This document shows positions 33,421 to 46,611 of a stretch of 64,000 bases of DNA, one piece after another (the stretch's first letter is position 1; each line of letters starts with the position of its first letter). The stretch is from Scalesia atractyloides (Eukaryota; Streptophyta; Magnoliopsida; Asterales; Asteraceae). The stretch covers positions 38,658,341 through 38,722,340 of the forward strand of contig CAMTDV010000012.1 of assembly GCA_947069175.1 (NCBI GenBank), written 5' to 3'. Made by a program: the position numbers and the translations under genes. The notes beneath the pieces were generated by a model that was not told the origin of the DNA, did no database searches, and worked only from the letters and a program-made list of their open reading frames with translations.

Positions 33421-33638
33421 ATAATTTTTTTATTTATTTTATTTTAGCTTTTTATCAAATATAATTTTTATAGTTTAGTCTATTTATTAATTATGTATCG
33501 TTTTATATGTAAATAATCATAAGTATTCAATGTAACTTTTATAACTCGATATTCGATTACAAAACGGAGCGGGTTTTGAAAACCCGATTTTTACAAATGT
33601 TACAGTATCCCCTACTTTTAGGAATTTCGTCCCGAAAT

Positions 33639-36600
33639 TTAAGTAGTTGAAGTAGTAGGAAAAAGATGCGGGTATTTTTCACGCATTGAGTCTTCACGTT
33701 CCCAAGTAAACTCAGGTCCCTGTTTCGACTCCCAGCGTACCCTAACAATTGGAATGCGACTTCGTCGAAGACGTTTCTCCCCGTAGTCCATGATCTCCAC
33801 TGGTCTTTCAATAAAATGCATAGATTCATCAATCTGAATATCTTCCAGCGGAATTTGGAGATTCTCATCAGCGAGGCACTTCTTCAAGTTCGACACGTGG
33901 AATGTGGGATGAATCCTGTTGAGTTCTTCTGGTAGGTCAAGCTTGTATGCTACAGGACCTACTCTTTCGAGTATCTTGAAAGGTCCTACGTAACGAGGTG
34001 CTAGCTTCCCCTTTTGACCAAAACGAACTACTCCCTTCCACGGTGATACTTTTAAAAGCACATGATCACCAATGTTAAACTCTAAGGGCTTCCGTCGTTT
34101 ATCTGCATAACTCTTTTGACGACTTTGAGCCGCTAGAAGATTGTTTCGAATTTGATGGATCTTGTCTGTGGTTTCTTGGATCAATTCTGGACCAGTAATT
34201 TGAGCTTCCCCAATTTCGTGCCAACATACAGGAGATCGACACTTACGACCATATAAGGCTTCAAAAGGTGCCATGCCGACGCTCGAATGATAGCTGTTGT
34301 TGTACGAAAATTCTACTAATGGTAGGTGGGCGTCCCAATTTCCCTTGAAGTCTATGACACATGCTCTAAGCATATCTTCAAGAGTTTGAATGGTGCGCTC
34401 AGACTGTTCATCAGTTTGAGGATGATAGGCGGTACTGAGATCTAATCGTGTACCCATAGCGGATTGTACTGCTTGCCATGTTCGTGAGGTGAAACGACCA
34501 TCACGATCAGAAATAATACTTAACGGTACCCCATGCCGGCTTACGATTTCGTTGATATAAATACGTGCAAGCTTTTCGTTCTTGAAATCTTCGCGGATAG
34601 GAATAAAGTGAGCTGATTTTGTAAGTCGGTCTATAATCACCCATATAGTGTCATACCCACCAGAAGTGCGAGGTAACCCGGTAATGAAATCCATGGTTAT
34701 ATTTTCCCACTTCCATACAGGTATTTCCGGTTGGACTAGAAGTCCTGAGGGTCTTTGGTGTTCAGCCTTCACCTTGGAACATGTAAGGCACTTTGAAACA
34801 AATACAGCAATATCCTTCTTCATTCCAGGCCACCAATAGGTATATCGTAGGTCTTGATACATCTTATCGGCTCCTGGGTGTATAGAATATCGCGTTTTGT
34901 GAGCTTCATTCATAAGAGTTTCACGAAGATTGTTGTGGTTAGGAATCCAGATACGATCTAAGTAATACAGAATACCGTCAGATTTAGTTTCGAGTTTTAA
35001 CTCAGCTCCACAGGACATCTCCTTTCGCACATCTTCTTCCGTTATTGAAACGTGTTGGGCTTCTCGAATTTGATCTTTAATGTCGGTTATAATTTGCGAA
35101 CATAGAAGATGAATGGAGTTCGCATAACCCTTTCGACTAAGTGCATCAGCCACCACATTTGCTTTACCAGGGTGGTATCTAATTTCACAGTCGTAATCAT
35201 TTAGAAGTTCGACCCATCTTCGTTGACTCATGTTTAGCTTTTTTTTATTGAAGATATGTTGAAGACTCTTGTGGTCAGTGTATATTTCACACTTGGTACC
35301 ATAGAGATAATGTCTCCATATCTTAAGAGCGAACACCACGGCTCCAAGTTCTAGGTCATGAGTGGTGTAGTTCTTTTCATGTGTCTTGAGTTGTCTCGAA
35401 GCATAAGCTATGACTTTTCCTCTTTGCATAAGAACGCAGCCTAATCCTTGCCCTGACGCGTCGCAATAGACTACAAAATCATCACAACCTTCAGGAAGAG
35501 TGAGGATTGGTGCATCACAAAGTTTCTGTTTAAGAGTTTGGAAGGCTTCTTCTTGCCTGGGTCCCCATATGAAAGGTTTTCCCTTGTGAGTTAAAGCCGT
35601 GAGTGGTACAGCAATGCGAGAGAAGTTTGAAATGAACCGACGATAATAGCCAGCTAGTCCAAGAAAAGATCTTACTTCAGTTGGTGTACGTGGAGCTTGC
35701 CATTCTTAAACCGCTTTGATCTTTGAAGGGTCAACATGTATTCCCTTGTCATTGACTACATGCCCGAGGAATTGCACCTCTTTTAACCAGAATTCACATT
35801 TGGAGAATTTGGCATAAAGCTTTTCCTTTTCTAGAAGTGCAAGAACGAGTCGAAGATGACGCTCATGATCAGATTTAGATTTTGAATAAATAAGAATATC
35901 GTCGATGAAGACTATAACAAATCGATCGAGATAAGGTTTGCAGACTCTGTTCATTAGGTCCATGAAGACAGCTGGTGCGTTGGTTAATCCAAATGGCATA
36001 ACCATGAATTCATAGTGACCATAACGAGTTCGAAAAGCAGTCTTAGGGACGTCTTCTTCATGCACTCTAAGTTGATGATAGCCAGATCGAAGATCGATTT
36101 TTTGAAAAGCAGCTGGCACCTTGTAGTTGGTCAAGAAGATCATCAATGCGAGGTAAAGGATAGCGATTCTTGATTGTTAACTTGTTGAGCTCTTTGTAGT
36201 CGATGCACATACGAAAAGATCCATCTTTCTTCTTTACAAAGAGGATAGGTGCACCCCAAGGCGACGAGCTAGGACGTATGAATCCCTTATCAGTCAACTC
36301 TTGCAATTGACTGGCTAGCTCTTGCATTTCAGAGGGGGCTAACCTATATGGAGACTTTGCAACTGGTGTAGCACCAGGTATAAGATCAATACGGAATTCG
36401 ACGTCTCTAACTGGAGGAAGTCCTGAAATGTCGTCAGGAAAAACTTGTGGGAAGTCTTTTACTACAGGAATGTCTTCAAGTTTCTTCTCTGTGGTTCCCT
36501 TCTTGATGATATGAGCTAAAAACGCGACATAATTCTTGCGAAGATATTTTTGAGCTTGGAGACAAGACATTAAGCTGAGCCCTTTCGACGAGGTTTCTCC

Positions 36601-38313
36601 AATGATTCGAAGAGTCTGACCATTTGAAAGAGGAATACGAATAAATTTTTCACGACATACAACTTTCGCCTGATGTTGACTGAGCCAATCCATACCGATT
36701 ATGATGTCAAAACTTCCCAGCTTCATAGGAATAAGGTCGACTGAGAAATCGTGGTCGTTTAAGGTGAGTGTACAGTTGCGTAAAATAGAGTCTAATGAAA
36801 CTGGCTTCCCGTCCGCAACTTCTACCGTTATAGATTCCGTGAGCTTATCCCGATTTTTGTTTAAGATAGGTTCAAATTCTAAAGACACAAAACTTCTATC
36901 CGCACCAGTATCAAATAACATAGAGGCATATCTACCATTTATAAGGAACGTACCGTTGACCACATTGCCGTCAGCTCGGGCCTGGTTAGCGTTGATATTG
37001 AAAGCTCTCCCTCTTGCAGGTGGGGGAGCTTGGTTTGCTTGGTTCACTGGGTTGGCTTGGGCCTGGGCATGAATAATATGAACCAGCCTTGGACATGTGT
37101 TTCTGAAATGACTCGGGTCGCCGCAATTGTAACAAGCCCGCATTGGTTGACCCATAGGATAATTGGGCTGGAAATATGTTTGGGCTAAAGGTTGGGTGGG
37201 TGGTAATAGTAGGGGTTGTTGGGCTTGGCCCATTATCTGTTGGTGGGTTTGGGTTAAAGGTTGGTGGCGGTTCGTTCGTTGAGGCATGCGGCAAGTTTGA
37301 ACAGTATGACCTGCGCGACCGCAGCCGGTGCAATATTGGCAAGGATGATCAGGGGAATGGTGATATTGGCAACGGTTAAATTTTGGTAACGGGCCAGTGT
37401 AGGGTCTTCTGTATGGTGCGGGTGAGGGAGTGACTTGAGTAATGGGTGCAGCAGGAATAGGGGAATTGTTTTGGGTAACTGCAAAATTTCTGGTGTTGCG
37501 CTTCCTCTTGTTAGCAAACTTAGAGGAAGGAATGGGGTGGTTTGAGGTTTGTCCCTCAACAGGGGCTTTCTTCTTCTCTTCTTTGAACTTCCCGTCGCGA
37601 ATTCGGTTTTCGGTCAGTTCAGTTGCTAACTCCATAGCAGCTTCAAGTGTTACTGGTGAAACGCTGAGAACTGAATCTTGGATTTTCGAGGGAAGTCCTC
37701 GAATATAGTGCTCGATCAGACGATAGGTTGGGGTGAACAAATTTGGAACCATTTGGTTCAACTCCAAGAACCTCTTGTTATATGTAGTGTGATCACCCTC
37801 CTTTTGCTTTAGAGAATGAAATTCGTCCTCCAGCTTTTTAATTTCACTTCTAGGACAGAAACGCCTAGTCATGATTTCCCTTAACTCCTCCTAAGTTAAG
37901 GCCATCGCATCTTCAGTTCCCCTCTTCCCTTTCTCAGTATTCCACCAAGTGAGAGCTACCCCAAATAGTCTCCCGGTGGTGTATCGAACCTTGCGATCCT
38001 CAGGACAATCGCAGTTTAGGAAGGTGTTTTCCATCTCCTCGAACCAATGTAGGAGAGCAGTGACACCCTCGGTCCCTTCAAATTTAGGAGGATCACAAGA
38101 CTTAAAATGTTTGTAAGAGCACTTGCTGGTAGGAGGGTTGTCGATGTTCTGGTCCTGTTGTTGGGGAGGGTTAGTAGGATTTGTAGCAAGGGCTTGTTGT
38201 ACTTGGACCACAATGTCAGGCAGTATCGTGGCCATTTGTTTCGCGATCTGAGTGGCCAAACGTTCCTGAGACCTTCCCGATCTTTTACCCCTTCGTTGCT
38301 GTCTAGACGACAT
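33639..38313 (-). pseudogene. gag-pol: gag-pol of element D, nearly intact
   Basis: Gag (from 38313) with gag domain and two CCHC knuckles (C-TG-C-GRAG-H-TVQT-C and C-YN-C-GDPS-H-FRNT-C). Protease with active-site motif LFDTGADRSF. Reverse transcriptase with FRMCIDYKELN and catalytic FIDD. RNase H with VYCDASGQGLG and YTDHKSLQHIF. Integrase with H-H-C-C zinc site (HKTRYSIHPG, CLTC) and D-D-E residues in MDFITGLP, ISDRDGRF and SERTIQ. Then a GPY/F-type stretch and chromodomain-like tail (ERPVEIMD, FTWERED). Three lesions: a TAG replacing an expected Trp codon at 37893-37891, a one-base frameshift in the T/A runs at 36098-36108 within RT, and a TAA at 35708-35706. The lesions are few and the rest is well preserved, so a recently active parent is likely. 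Confidence 0.94.
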
Positions 38314-39105
38314 CTACAGGATCATACAATGAGAAGATTGTGAGTTTATGATGTCTTTTTAGGTGTCATGTGTCTTTAAGAAAATGAAAATAACATAAAT
38401 ATCAATAATGCAACTACATCCATAGGATGTCTTGGGTTCGCTCATGTTGGGCCTCAAATGTCCCCCATACCTTCACCTACATAGTCATGTGGGCCCCCAT
38501 GGCTATTGGCTTGGTAGGATTCACATTAGTATTGGCAATTTAACACTCGCATCCCCCGAATGCAAACCACAAAATATGTTCATGAGATGTTTGGTCGGAA
38601 CGTGTCCAGGTGTAGACACAATGACAACTCAAAGTGGGGTTAGCTCACACGACGTTTGGTATAGCATGCTTTGGCCTAATAGGTACTTCGTACTCTCATC
38701 GTTAGTCCCCAGGTAGGCAAACTGGTCCTTTATTTTGGATTTATACGAATGCCAGCCTAGACAGGACGTTCCGACTACCGGTACTGGTACCCTTCCAGTT
38801 ACTACATGCCCGTCATGAGAACTCACTTTGATGAGATTTGAAAACACGAAAATCATTGTAAAGCAATCATGATGTGGTGAGTGCTTTCATGGATGTGTTT
38901 GTTATGGTATATCGATTCATGATAGGCATTATATGATAATACATACTTATGAACATGCTTGCACAATATCAAATGTAACATTTAACATAAAACATATAAA
39001 CATCATGAAATTTGGCATGTAACACACAAAAATCTTATAAGTTTCTAATCGACTATAGTATAGGCTCTAAGGGTCTAATAACCTATCCTATATCCCTATA
39101 GTCAT
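38314..39105 (-). other. Untranslated leader of element D
   Basis: Contains the 180-nt block conserved with A and H (38815-38635). No gene otherwise. Confidence 0.6.
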
Positions 39106-39118
39106 GGCTCTGATACCA
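39106..39118 (-). other. Primer-binding site of element D, initiator tRNA-Met
   Basis: TGGTATCAGAGCC on the minus strand, 3 nt inside the 5' LTR. Confidence 0.92.
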
Positions 39119-39121
39119 ATC

Positions 39122-41807
39122 TGTCACACCCCGACCCGCAGCGGAATAAGAGTCGGGGCATAATTGGGTTATCACCAAAGCTCATGACATTTACTAATAT
39201 GTTTCATATTTAATAAAGTCAAAGTTACATTTCCAAAAATCCAAACATGTTCATTCAATACAACGAAAATAAACCAACATAACAATCCCAACTCTAAATC
39301 GTTTTATTCTTCTTGTCCAAGTCCTATGTGTTCCTAGCTGCTGCTGGTTCACCTGTATCATGTGTAAAATTGGGAGTTTTTGGGTCAACATAAGTTGGCT
39401 AGTGAACCTTATTAAATAAACATTTATTAATAAATTAATTGTTAGTTTATCAATGAAAATTTGTGCATAATCATAGATGAGCAAATGTAAATAATCAAGC
39501 AATGGCAAATAGCAGTCACACTATAACATACAATAACATATGACAGCATACATGAACATACCAACATCATACTATAAATAACAATAAATGAAACTGTGCG
39601 ATCAAGGCTCAATCAAACGGAGCCGATCGTATTGCATGTACTGAAAATGAAAATGTCTGTGCGATCAAGGCTCAATCAAACGGAGCCGATCGTATGTGGG
39701 CACGCCAGGTTCAACCTCATAATGAAATGGGGAACATGCTCAACGCTCATAATGTAATGGGGAGCGGCGGCCTATGAAATTGCATGTACTGAAAATAATT
39801 AACTTGCATCCAACAATAACTACACAACAGAAACAAACTGAATACACATGTTCATGATATGATGTATGCACAATGGTTTAACTATAATATATATACAAAG
39901 ACACATGATACACCCCAAAACGTGATTAAAACGGGGAATTTGTAAAGATTCACTCACATTGGGTGCGTTGGATTGGAGATAGAGATATGCGCATGAATTA
40001 GATGAGCGGAACAACGAGGATTACTAACCTAAATAATAACGGAAAAATATATTAAATGAGTGGATTTTATTAAGGATTTTAAATAAATTTTTAGATATAT
40101 TTTTGTGAGTTTAAGGCTATTTTCTATCTTTAAAAATGTTATTTTTTTAGTATTTTTAATTAATTTTTAAATTAAATTAAATAAATAAAAATATAAAAAA
40201 AATTGTTTATTTTGCGTTGACCGTTGACCGTTGACCGTTGACCTGTTGACTTGTTGACCGGTTCGGTCAGGAGCATGGTTTGCTCTGGGTGAGGCTCGAA
40301 CCCGAGACCTCCCGTACGCGTGCACGCAGCTCTACCAACTGAGCTACGTGTCTAACCCGAAATAATCTTGTTTTTAATTATATTTATACACTTATTCATT
40401 TTAACCGAAATTCTTTTTAATTTCAAAAACATTTTAATTCAACGGACCGGTGCAAGTGACGGGTTTCGAACGCGCGACGTATGGTTTATGTTGCACACGG
40501 TCCACCGCTGGACTGTGTGTCTAGTCTAACCTGGTTATTATCTCGGTTTTTATTATACTTAACAACTAACTGAGTTATCCCGGTTTAGTTTTTAAACAAA
40601 AAGGCCTTTTATTATATAAAGAGTGCGTATAGCAGGAATCGAACTCGGGATGTGCGTTTGTATTTTGCACACAGTCCACCGCTGGACTGTGTGTCTAACC
40701 CGTTCATTTTACTAGTTTTAAATATACTTATAACTTAGTTAGTTTCGTCTTCTTCATTCTAATTACAGTCAATCTGATTTACTATCTCGTTCCTTGTGTT
40801 TACGATTTACAGACATTATTAAAACTTAAATGAAAAGGCAGAGACGGTAATTAGAGGTGAACATACCGATGAACGGTTTATTTCAGATTTCCGGCGATGT
40901 GTCGGTTCCTGTTTTTATGCTCTTCAACTGAACAAGATAATTAACTATTTTGATTAGTCGAATGTGGAATTGAAGTGATAAACAAACGTTATCGATGTGT
41001 TTGAAGACCCTTACCGTTTCACAGACGGAATTAGAAATTTTCAGGGGAGTTCCGGCGAACTGGAATTAGTTGAATACAGCGCCTGAATTCGATTTTAATT
41101 GAGAGGTTTAGGTTAGAAATAGTCTAATAATTGTTGAACTGCAATAATATTGAGAGAATTACCGTTTGAGGATGAATACGGTTTTCCGCGGGATTTGCAG
41201 AAAATTCCGGCGAACTGATTTAAGCGTTCTGATGGTCTGAGAATGTGACGAAAATGAAATGGAGTAAGGTTATGACGTTTCTGAGTCGCGAGAGTGAGCT
41301 TGGATTGAAGTATTCAGGATTTGATTGCTTTTCGGTTATGAAGGCCGATAATGATGAGACTTGATGCTCAATCAATTCTGAATTGATTAAAGACATCGGT
41401 TCATCGGTTATGAACGTGAATACGCGAGAAATCAAACGATTTGACGATTGCTTTGCCGTTTTCCGTTTCTCAGTTGGCGGAACCGATTCAACTAAGTCTG
41501 TATATAAATCTCGTTTGTTTCCTAGTGATAACAGAAAACACAAAGTGGCGGAGTGGTGATGTGAGTGTGTGTTAAAGCGTTGGAGTGTGTCTTGGCTGAC
41601 CCGGGTTCGAGTCCCGGCAGCAACATAATTTTTTTATTTATTTTATTTTAGCTTTTTATCAAATATAATTTTTATAGTTTAGTCTATTTATTAATTATGT
41701 ATCGTTTTATATGTAAATAATCATAAATATTCAATGTAACTTTTATAACTCGATATTCGATTACAAAACGGAGCGGGTTTGAAAACCCAATTTTTACAAA
41801 TGTTACA
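39122..41807 (-). repeat. 5' LTR of element D (2686 bp)
   Basis: Nearly identical to 30918-33604. Possible leader intron signals on the minus strand: donor AACGGTAATT (gt at 41162-41161) and acceptor GATACAG (ag at 39354-39353). Confidence 0.94.
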
Positions 41808-42900
41808 TGAAATGCTTTCCTTAACACCAAGTCTCCAACCTGAAACGTCTAAGTCTGACAGTCTTATTGTATGCCCCAGCCATTCTTTGTTGATAGCTGG
41901 CCATTCTTATTCTTGCTAAGTCTCTAAGCTCATCCACATAATCTAGGTCTTGAGTCGGATTTTCATTATTTGCCTGAGGATCACCAAATGGTTATTCTGG
42001 CTATAGGAACCACCATCTCCGTAGGGATCACTGCTTCAGTTCCAAAGACTAAAAAGAATGGTGTTTGGCCAGTGGCATTCTTTGGAGTTGTTCTATAAGC
42101 CTAGAGGACATATGGCAGTTCTTCAACCCACTTCCCTTTCTTTGATCCTAGCTTCTTCTTCAAGTTGTTGATAATAATCATGTTACTTGATTCTGCCTGG
42201 CCATTAGCTTGTGGATAAACTGGTGTAGATGTAATCATCTTGATCCCCCCCCCCAACTGTTATAAAAATTAGTTATTTTTCCCAATTAATTGGGATCCAT
42301 TATCGCATATAATTTCAGAGGGAATGACAAATCTAGTAATAATGTTTCTTTTTATAAATGATATAACTTCCTTCTCTCTAACTTGAACAAAAGCTTATGC
42401 CTCAATCCATTTGAAGAAGTAGTCGGACATAGTGAGCATAAAGAGTTTTGGTACCTTTGGTAATTTGCCCACTATATCCATTCCCCATTTTATAAATGGC
42501 CAAGGGGAGACTATGGGATATGAAGGCTCCGCTGGCAAGTGTAGGATATTGTTGTGCCTTTGACAAGCATCACATTTCCTTGAATAGTTAACTCTTGACT
42601 TTTTTCATTATGGGCCAGAAATAACATGTCCTAAGTATTCAAGAAAATAGTGCTCTGCCCCCTGTAGGTTTCCACAATCTCCTTCATGGAAATCCTTTAA
42701 CACTTCTTGGATTTCAGGATCCTCAATGCATCGTAAATAGGGACTTGCAAGAGACCTTTATATAAAGTGTTGTGTAATATAATAAACTGAGATACATTGG
42801 CCCTGAAGGCTCTAGGATTCTCTCCTGTGGGGCTCTCTCCATTCTGAATGAGCTTCATGATTGGAAGGATCCATGATCCTGAATCCAAATGCAGATCTTT
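41808..42900 (-). pseudogene. Element E integrase, N-terminal and core part
   Basis: Minus-strand fragments CQRHNNILHLPAEPSYPIVSPWPFIKWGMDIVGKLPK (core with first Asp), ICDNGSQ (second Asp) and RMAGAYNKTVRLRRFQVGDLVLR (C-terminal region). Interrupted by stops; the end is displaced to 30917 by element D. Confidence 0.8.
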
Positions 42901-42989
42901 GGATGTTGTTGTAGTATCCTTTACCACCTCCATTACATCATGTTCCCAAATTTCAGGAAAAAGGATGTGAATAATAGGTATCTTTACAT

Positions 42990-43360
42990 CTTCTGGGATT
43001 TTTAGGGCTGATCCTAGGTTTGCCAAAGCATCTGCCGCTGCATTCTCCTCTCTAAGTACCCGTGAATTGGAAGATTTTACAAGTTCTTTTACTATTTCTA
43101 AATATTTGATTAGTTTCACTAACAAACCATTAAAGTGGTTAGTAATTAGCAATGAGTCTATATAAACATGAAGATACTGATCCTCATTTGTCTGGCTAAT
43201 TGCAAACCTGTTAGTAATGCTTCATATTCTGCCTTGTTGTTGGTGGTTTGAAATTCACAGGCTATAGACTGGGGTATTATGTCCCCCTGTGGCGATTTTA
43301 GTAGTGTTCCTAATCTAGTTCCCTTAACATTTGAGGTTCCATCAATGAAGAGTATCCAAG
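42990..43360 (-). pseudogene. Element E second RNase H (archaeal type)
   Basis: Fragments DGTSNVKGTRLGTLLKSPQGD, TTNNKAEYEALLTGLQLA and IKYLEIVKELVKSS...ENAAADALANLGSA are hallmarks of the extra RNase H of Tat-lineage elements. Active-site acidic residues (D in DGTSN, E in AEYEAL, D in ADALA) are visible. A frameshift or stop near 43155 breaks it. Confidence 0.85.
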
Positions 43361-43644
43361 TCCTTGGTTTCTCCGAGTTGTTGGACCTCTAGCTCAGCTT
43401 CTTTCTGTAAATCACTACTAAAATCTGCCACAAAGTCAGCAAGTGCCTGTGATTTGATGGCAGTCCTGGGCTCATATCTTATATCGTATGCACTAAACTT
43501 TACTTCCCACTTTGCGATCCTACCTTACATTTCTGGTTTCCTAAGAACATTCTTACTTGGAAAGTTGGTCTTTACAATAATAGTATGAGTTTTAAAATAG
43601 TGCCTAAGTTTAGTTGAAGCCATAATTAATGCGAGACTTAATTT

Positions 43645-43893
43645 TTATAAAGGAGAATACTTGGTTTCAGCATACAAAACGCTTTTACTTACGTAATATA
43701 CAGGGTTTTGTTGGCCTTCGTGATACTTAACTAATACTACACTTACCGCATTACCTAAGACATCCAAGTATAAGGACAGTGGTTCACCATCCACTGGTTT
43801 CATTAAGGGTGGTGCTGAGCATAGATAATCCTTAAGTGCTTTAAGTGCAGCTTCATGCTTCTCGGTCCATTCAAAATTCTTATTCTTTCTCAA
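43645..43893 (-). pseudogene. Element E first RNase H
   Basis: FEWTEKHEAALKALKDYLCSAPPLMKP...LSLYLDVLGNAVSVVLV...PVYYVSKSVLYAETKYSPL: connection to RNase H of gypsy type. The expected acidic residue in the LYLxVS motif region is retained as LYLD. Confidence 0.82.
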
Positions 43894-44043
43894 GATTTCA
43901 TAGAAATCCTTTCATTTTTCCGAAGAATTTGAAATGAACCTGTTTAAAGCTGCGATCCTTCCTGCAAGCCTTTGGATGCCCTTTGCACTTGTAGGAGATT
44001 TTAAGTTTACTATAGCCTTTATTTGTTTAGGGATGGCTTCTAT

Positions 44044-44543
44044 TCATCTCTTTCTCACCATGTAGCCCAGGAACTTTCTAGTTTTGACACCAAAGTGGCA
44101 TTTCGAAGGATTCAGCTTCATGTTATAACGACCAAGTATGTTGAATGCAACCTTAAGATCCTTGAGGTGATCCTCTGCCTTCTTCGACTTGACTACCATG
44201 CCATCAATGTAGACCTCCATGGTATCTCCAAGCTGGTCTTTGAAAATCATGTTGACAGGTTTTTGATATGTTGCACCTGCATTTCTTAGTCTGAAAGGCA
44301 TAGCAATATAACAATATAAACAGGTAGGGGTCATGAATTCAATATCCTCTTGGTCAGATGGTTCCATTTTATTTGTTGAAATCCAGATGAAGCATCCATA
44401 AAGGTGAGCGATTCATGACCAGTCGATGCATCCACCATGGAGTCAATGTGTAGGAGTGGGAAAGGATCCTTGGGACATACCTTGTTTAAGTCAGTAAAAT
44501 CGACACATACACTCCACTTTCCGTTTTTCTTTTGGAAGACCAC
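44044..44543 (-). pseudogene. Element E reverse transcriptase
   Basis: VFQKKNGKWSVCVDFTDLNKVCPKDPFPL...DASSGFQQI and MPFRLRNAGATYQ...VYIDGMVVKSK. The catalytic YIDD is YIDG, so the enzyme would be inactive. Two frames overlap near 44331-44367 because of a frameshift. Confidence 0.85.
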
Positions 44544-45280
44544 TACATTAGCTAACTATTTAGGATATTTTACTTCCCTAATCATACCTGCTTTTAGTAG
44601 TTTATCTACCTCTTCTTGGATAATGGCATTTCTCTTAGGTGCAAATTTCCTCCTTTTCTGGTTGATAGGCCTGGAAGATTTGTCTATACCAAGTTTATGT
44701 GTAATGGTATCTTTGGAGATACCTGCCATGTCTTCATGCTTCCATGCGGAGGTTGATTTTCTTCTTTTGAGAAAGGATATGAGATCCTTTTAAATAGTAT
44801 GAAGGATCCCTGATCCTATGAACACTTTAATGTCAGGATCCTCAGGTTCCAAAATTACCTCTTTGATATCATGTTCCTTTCCCTCCATTACATCTCTTGG
44901 AGGTTTCTATAATTGCTATGTTGCTCTTGTTTTTAAAGTTGGCTTCATCGATGAGGTGTAGCAACTTTTAGCTTCCTGCTGATCACTATCTATCTTTACC
45001 ACTCCCCAAGGAGTTGGAAGTTTCACACACTAATGATATGTTGAAGGAACAACCTTCATCTCATGGATCCAGGGCTTGCTAAGAATCACATTACAACAAG
45101 ATAAACTGTCAATAACACAAAATATTTTAATAGAGTTAACTCCCTCTATATATATCGGTAGTTTGATGTCCCCCAATGTATTCTTGGTTTCACCATTGAA
45201 CCCAACAAGTACTAAGGATCATGGTATTATCTCGGACTTTGTAATATTCATTTTCTTGAGTACATCAAGTTGTATGATAT

Positions 45281-46611
45281 TCAAGAGCTTCCTCCATCTA
45301 TAAGAATCCCACGAACAAAATGGTTAGCAAAAAATAGTGCTATAACCAAACCATCATGGTGAGGATCCTGGATGTTGACCCTATCATCCTCGTCAAAGGA
45401 TATTATTTTTTGATCCATCAACGTAGAAGTCCTGATGGGTCTGTCACCATTCACCAATTTGGTTTCGTTAGTGTGTCTCTTAGCTACCGAGAAAGGAGTG
45501 CCACAAATATCCGATCCTACAGAAATGAAGTTGATCACTTAGGTGTCTGCTGGAGGTGGAGCAGCCTTGGACATTCTTAGGATTCGGGGTCCTTGATTTC
45601 TTTATGCCCAACAATTCTTTCAAATGACCCTTGCTGAGAAGGTAGCCTATCTCTCTCCTTAGTGCAATGCATTCGTCTGTTAAAAGCCCAAAATCCTCAT
45701 GGTATGCACACCATTTGAATTTATCCTTAAAGGAGTTTGACTTGTCGTTCTTCCTTAGCCACCTTGCCTTCTCACCAAAATTCTGCAAAGCAAGCACTAT
45801 TTCACTATTATCAACGGAGAAGCAATATTCAGATATCCTAGGATATCCTTCTTCGTATTCATCTTGTTCCACCGATGGACGTTTTGGTTATCTGTTTTTG
45901 AATAGGGCTTGGATCTGTTATTCTTATAGAAGGATCCATGTTTCTTATCATAGTGCTTATGTTTGGTAGAACCACCGAGCCTATCCTGGATTCTTTTGTC
46001 ATCTTCTTGCCTGATGAACCTCAAGGCTCTATTTCTAAGTTCATCTAAATTCCTGTATGGAGTCATCCCAAGGTCATCATAAAAGGGAGAATCCTTTTGC
46101 AATCGCATCTTGAATGCTTAAACAGAAGTTGCAATGTCAAGATTTGGGATCTCTAAGGATTCTCTCCCAAATTTAGTGACATGATCCCTAAGGATTCATC
46201 ACGAGCCTGGGTGATTCTATACAAATCGCTAGTTAACCTCTTAAATGTTCTACTACAAGAGAATTGATTATTAAACAGATTAACTAAGTGCGAAAAGGAA
46301 GTAATAGAATAGGGAGGAAGACTTAGCAGCCATTTTAATGCAGATACAGTGAGTGTGGATCCAAAACCCTTGCATATGCAAAGCTTCTTTTAGTCTTTTA
46401 AGAATGGGGTTTATCTCTATTCTTTCTCTGTATTGGGCCACATGCTCCTTTTACAACTTCATGTTGGAGGTTTGAAAGCGCTTGGGTATCTCTACATTGC
46501 ATATTGGCAGAGCAAAACTAGATATCATGTGGCTTCCATCTGGATCTCAGGAATAGGTTTGACTATTCCCAAGACGCTGGATATCATATCCTTAAGCTTT
46601 TGCAATTCCCT
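45281..46611 (-). pseudogene. Element E gag C-terminal part and protease
   Basis: The gag-like frame 46108-45480 carries KWCAYHEDFGLLTDECIALRREIGYLLSKGHLKELL, typical of Tat-like gag ends. The protease-like frame ends FVRGILIDGGSS, the (V/I)DGGSS active-site motif of this lineage. Frames are broken by shifts. Confidence 0.78.

Larger units (their letters stand above)
30918..33604 (-). repeat. 3' LTR of element D (2687 bp)
   Basis: On the minus strand starts TGTAACATTT and ends GGTGTGACA. Contains antisense module (33340-33420), TATATAAA-type TATA box (about 33295-33303), GCCGGAA motifs, three sense tRNA-like modules (32497-32076), TTGAC cluster (32056-32013), and two GGCTC/GAGCC hairpins (31398-31487) followed by a CTCCCC / CATTATGAG block also found inside element H. 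Confidence 0.93.
30918..41807 (-). mobile_element. Element D: full-length gag-pol Ty3/gypsy element (10,890 bp)
   Basis: Two LTRs (39122-41807 and 30918-33604), initiator-Met primer-binding site (39118-39106), gag-pol, polypurine tract (33605-33621), and TSD TGAAA at 30913-30917 and 41808-41812. The LTRs differ at only a scatter of positions, so the insertion is recent. Coding disruptions are few (two nonsense codons, one frameshift). The C-terminal chromodomain-like region, GGGACGAAATT box and TGTAACA end suggest a chromovirus of Tekay/Del type. Confidence 0.95.

Noticed and set aside
41808..42300. Separate second element right of D
   Set aside because: The minus-strand translation is the missing upstream part of the integrase found at 30757-30917, so both belong to element E.
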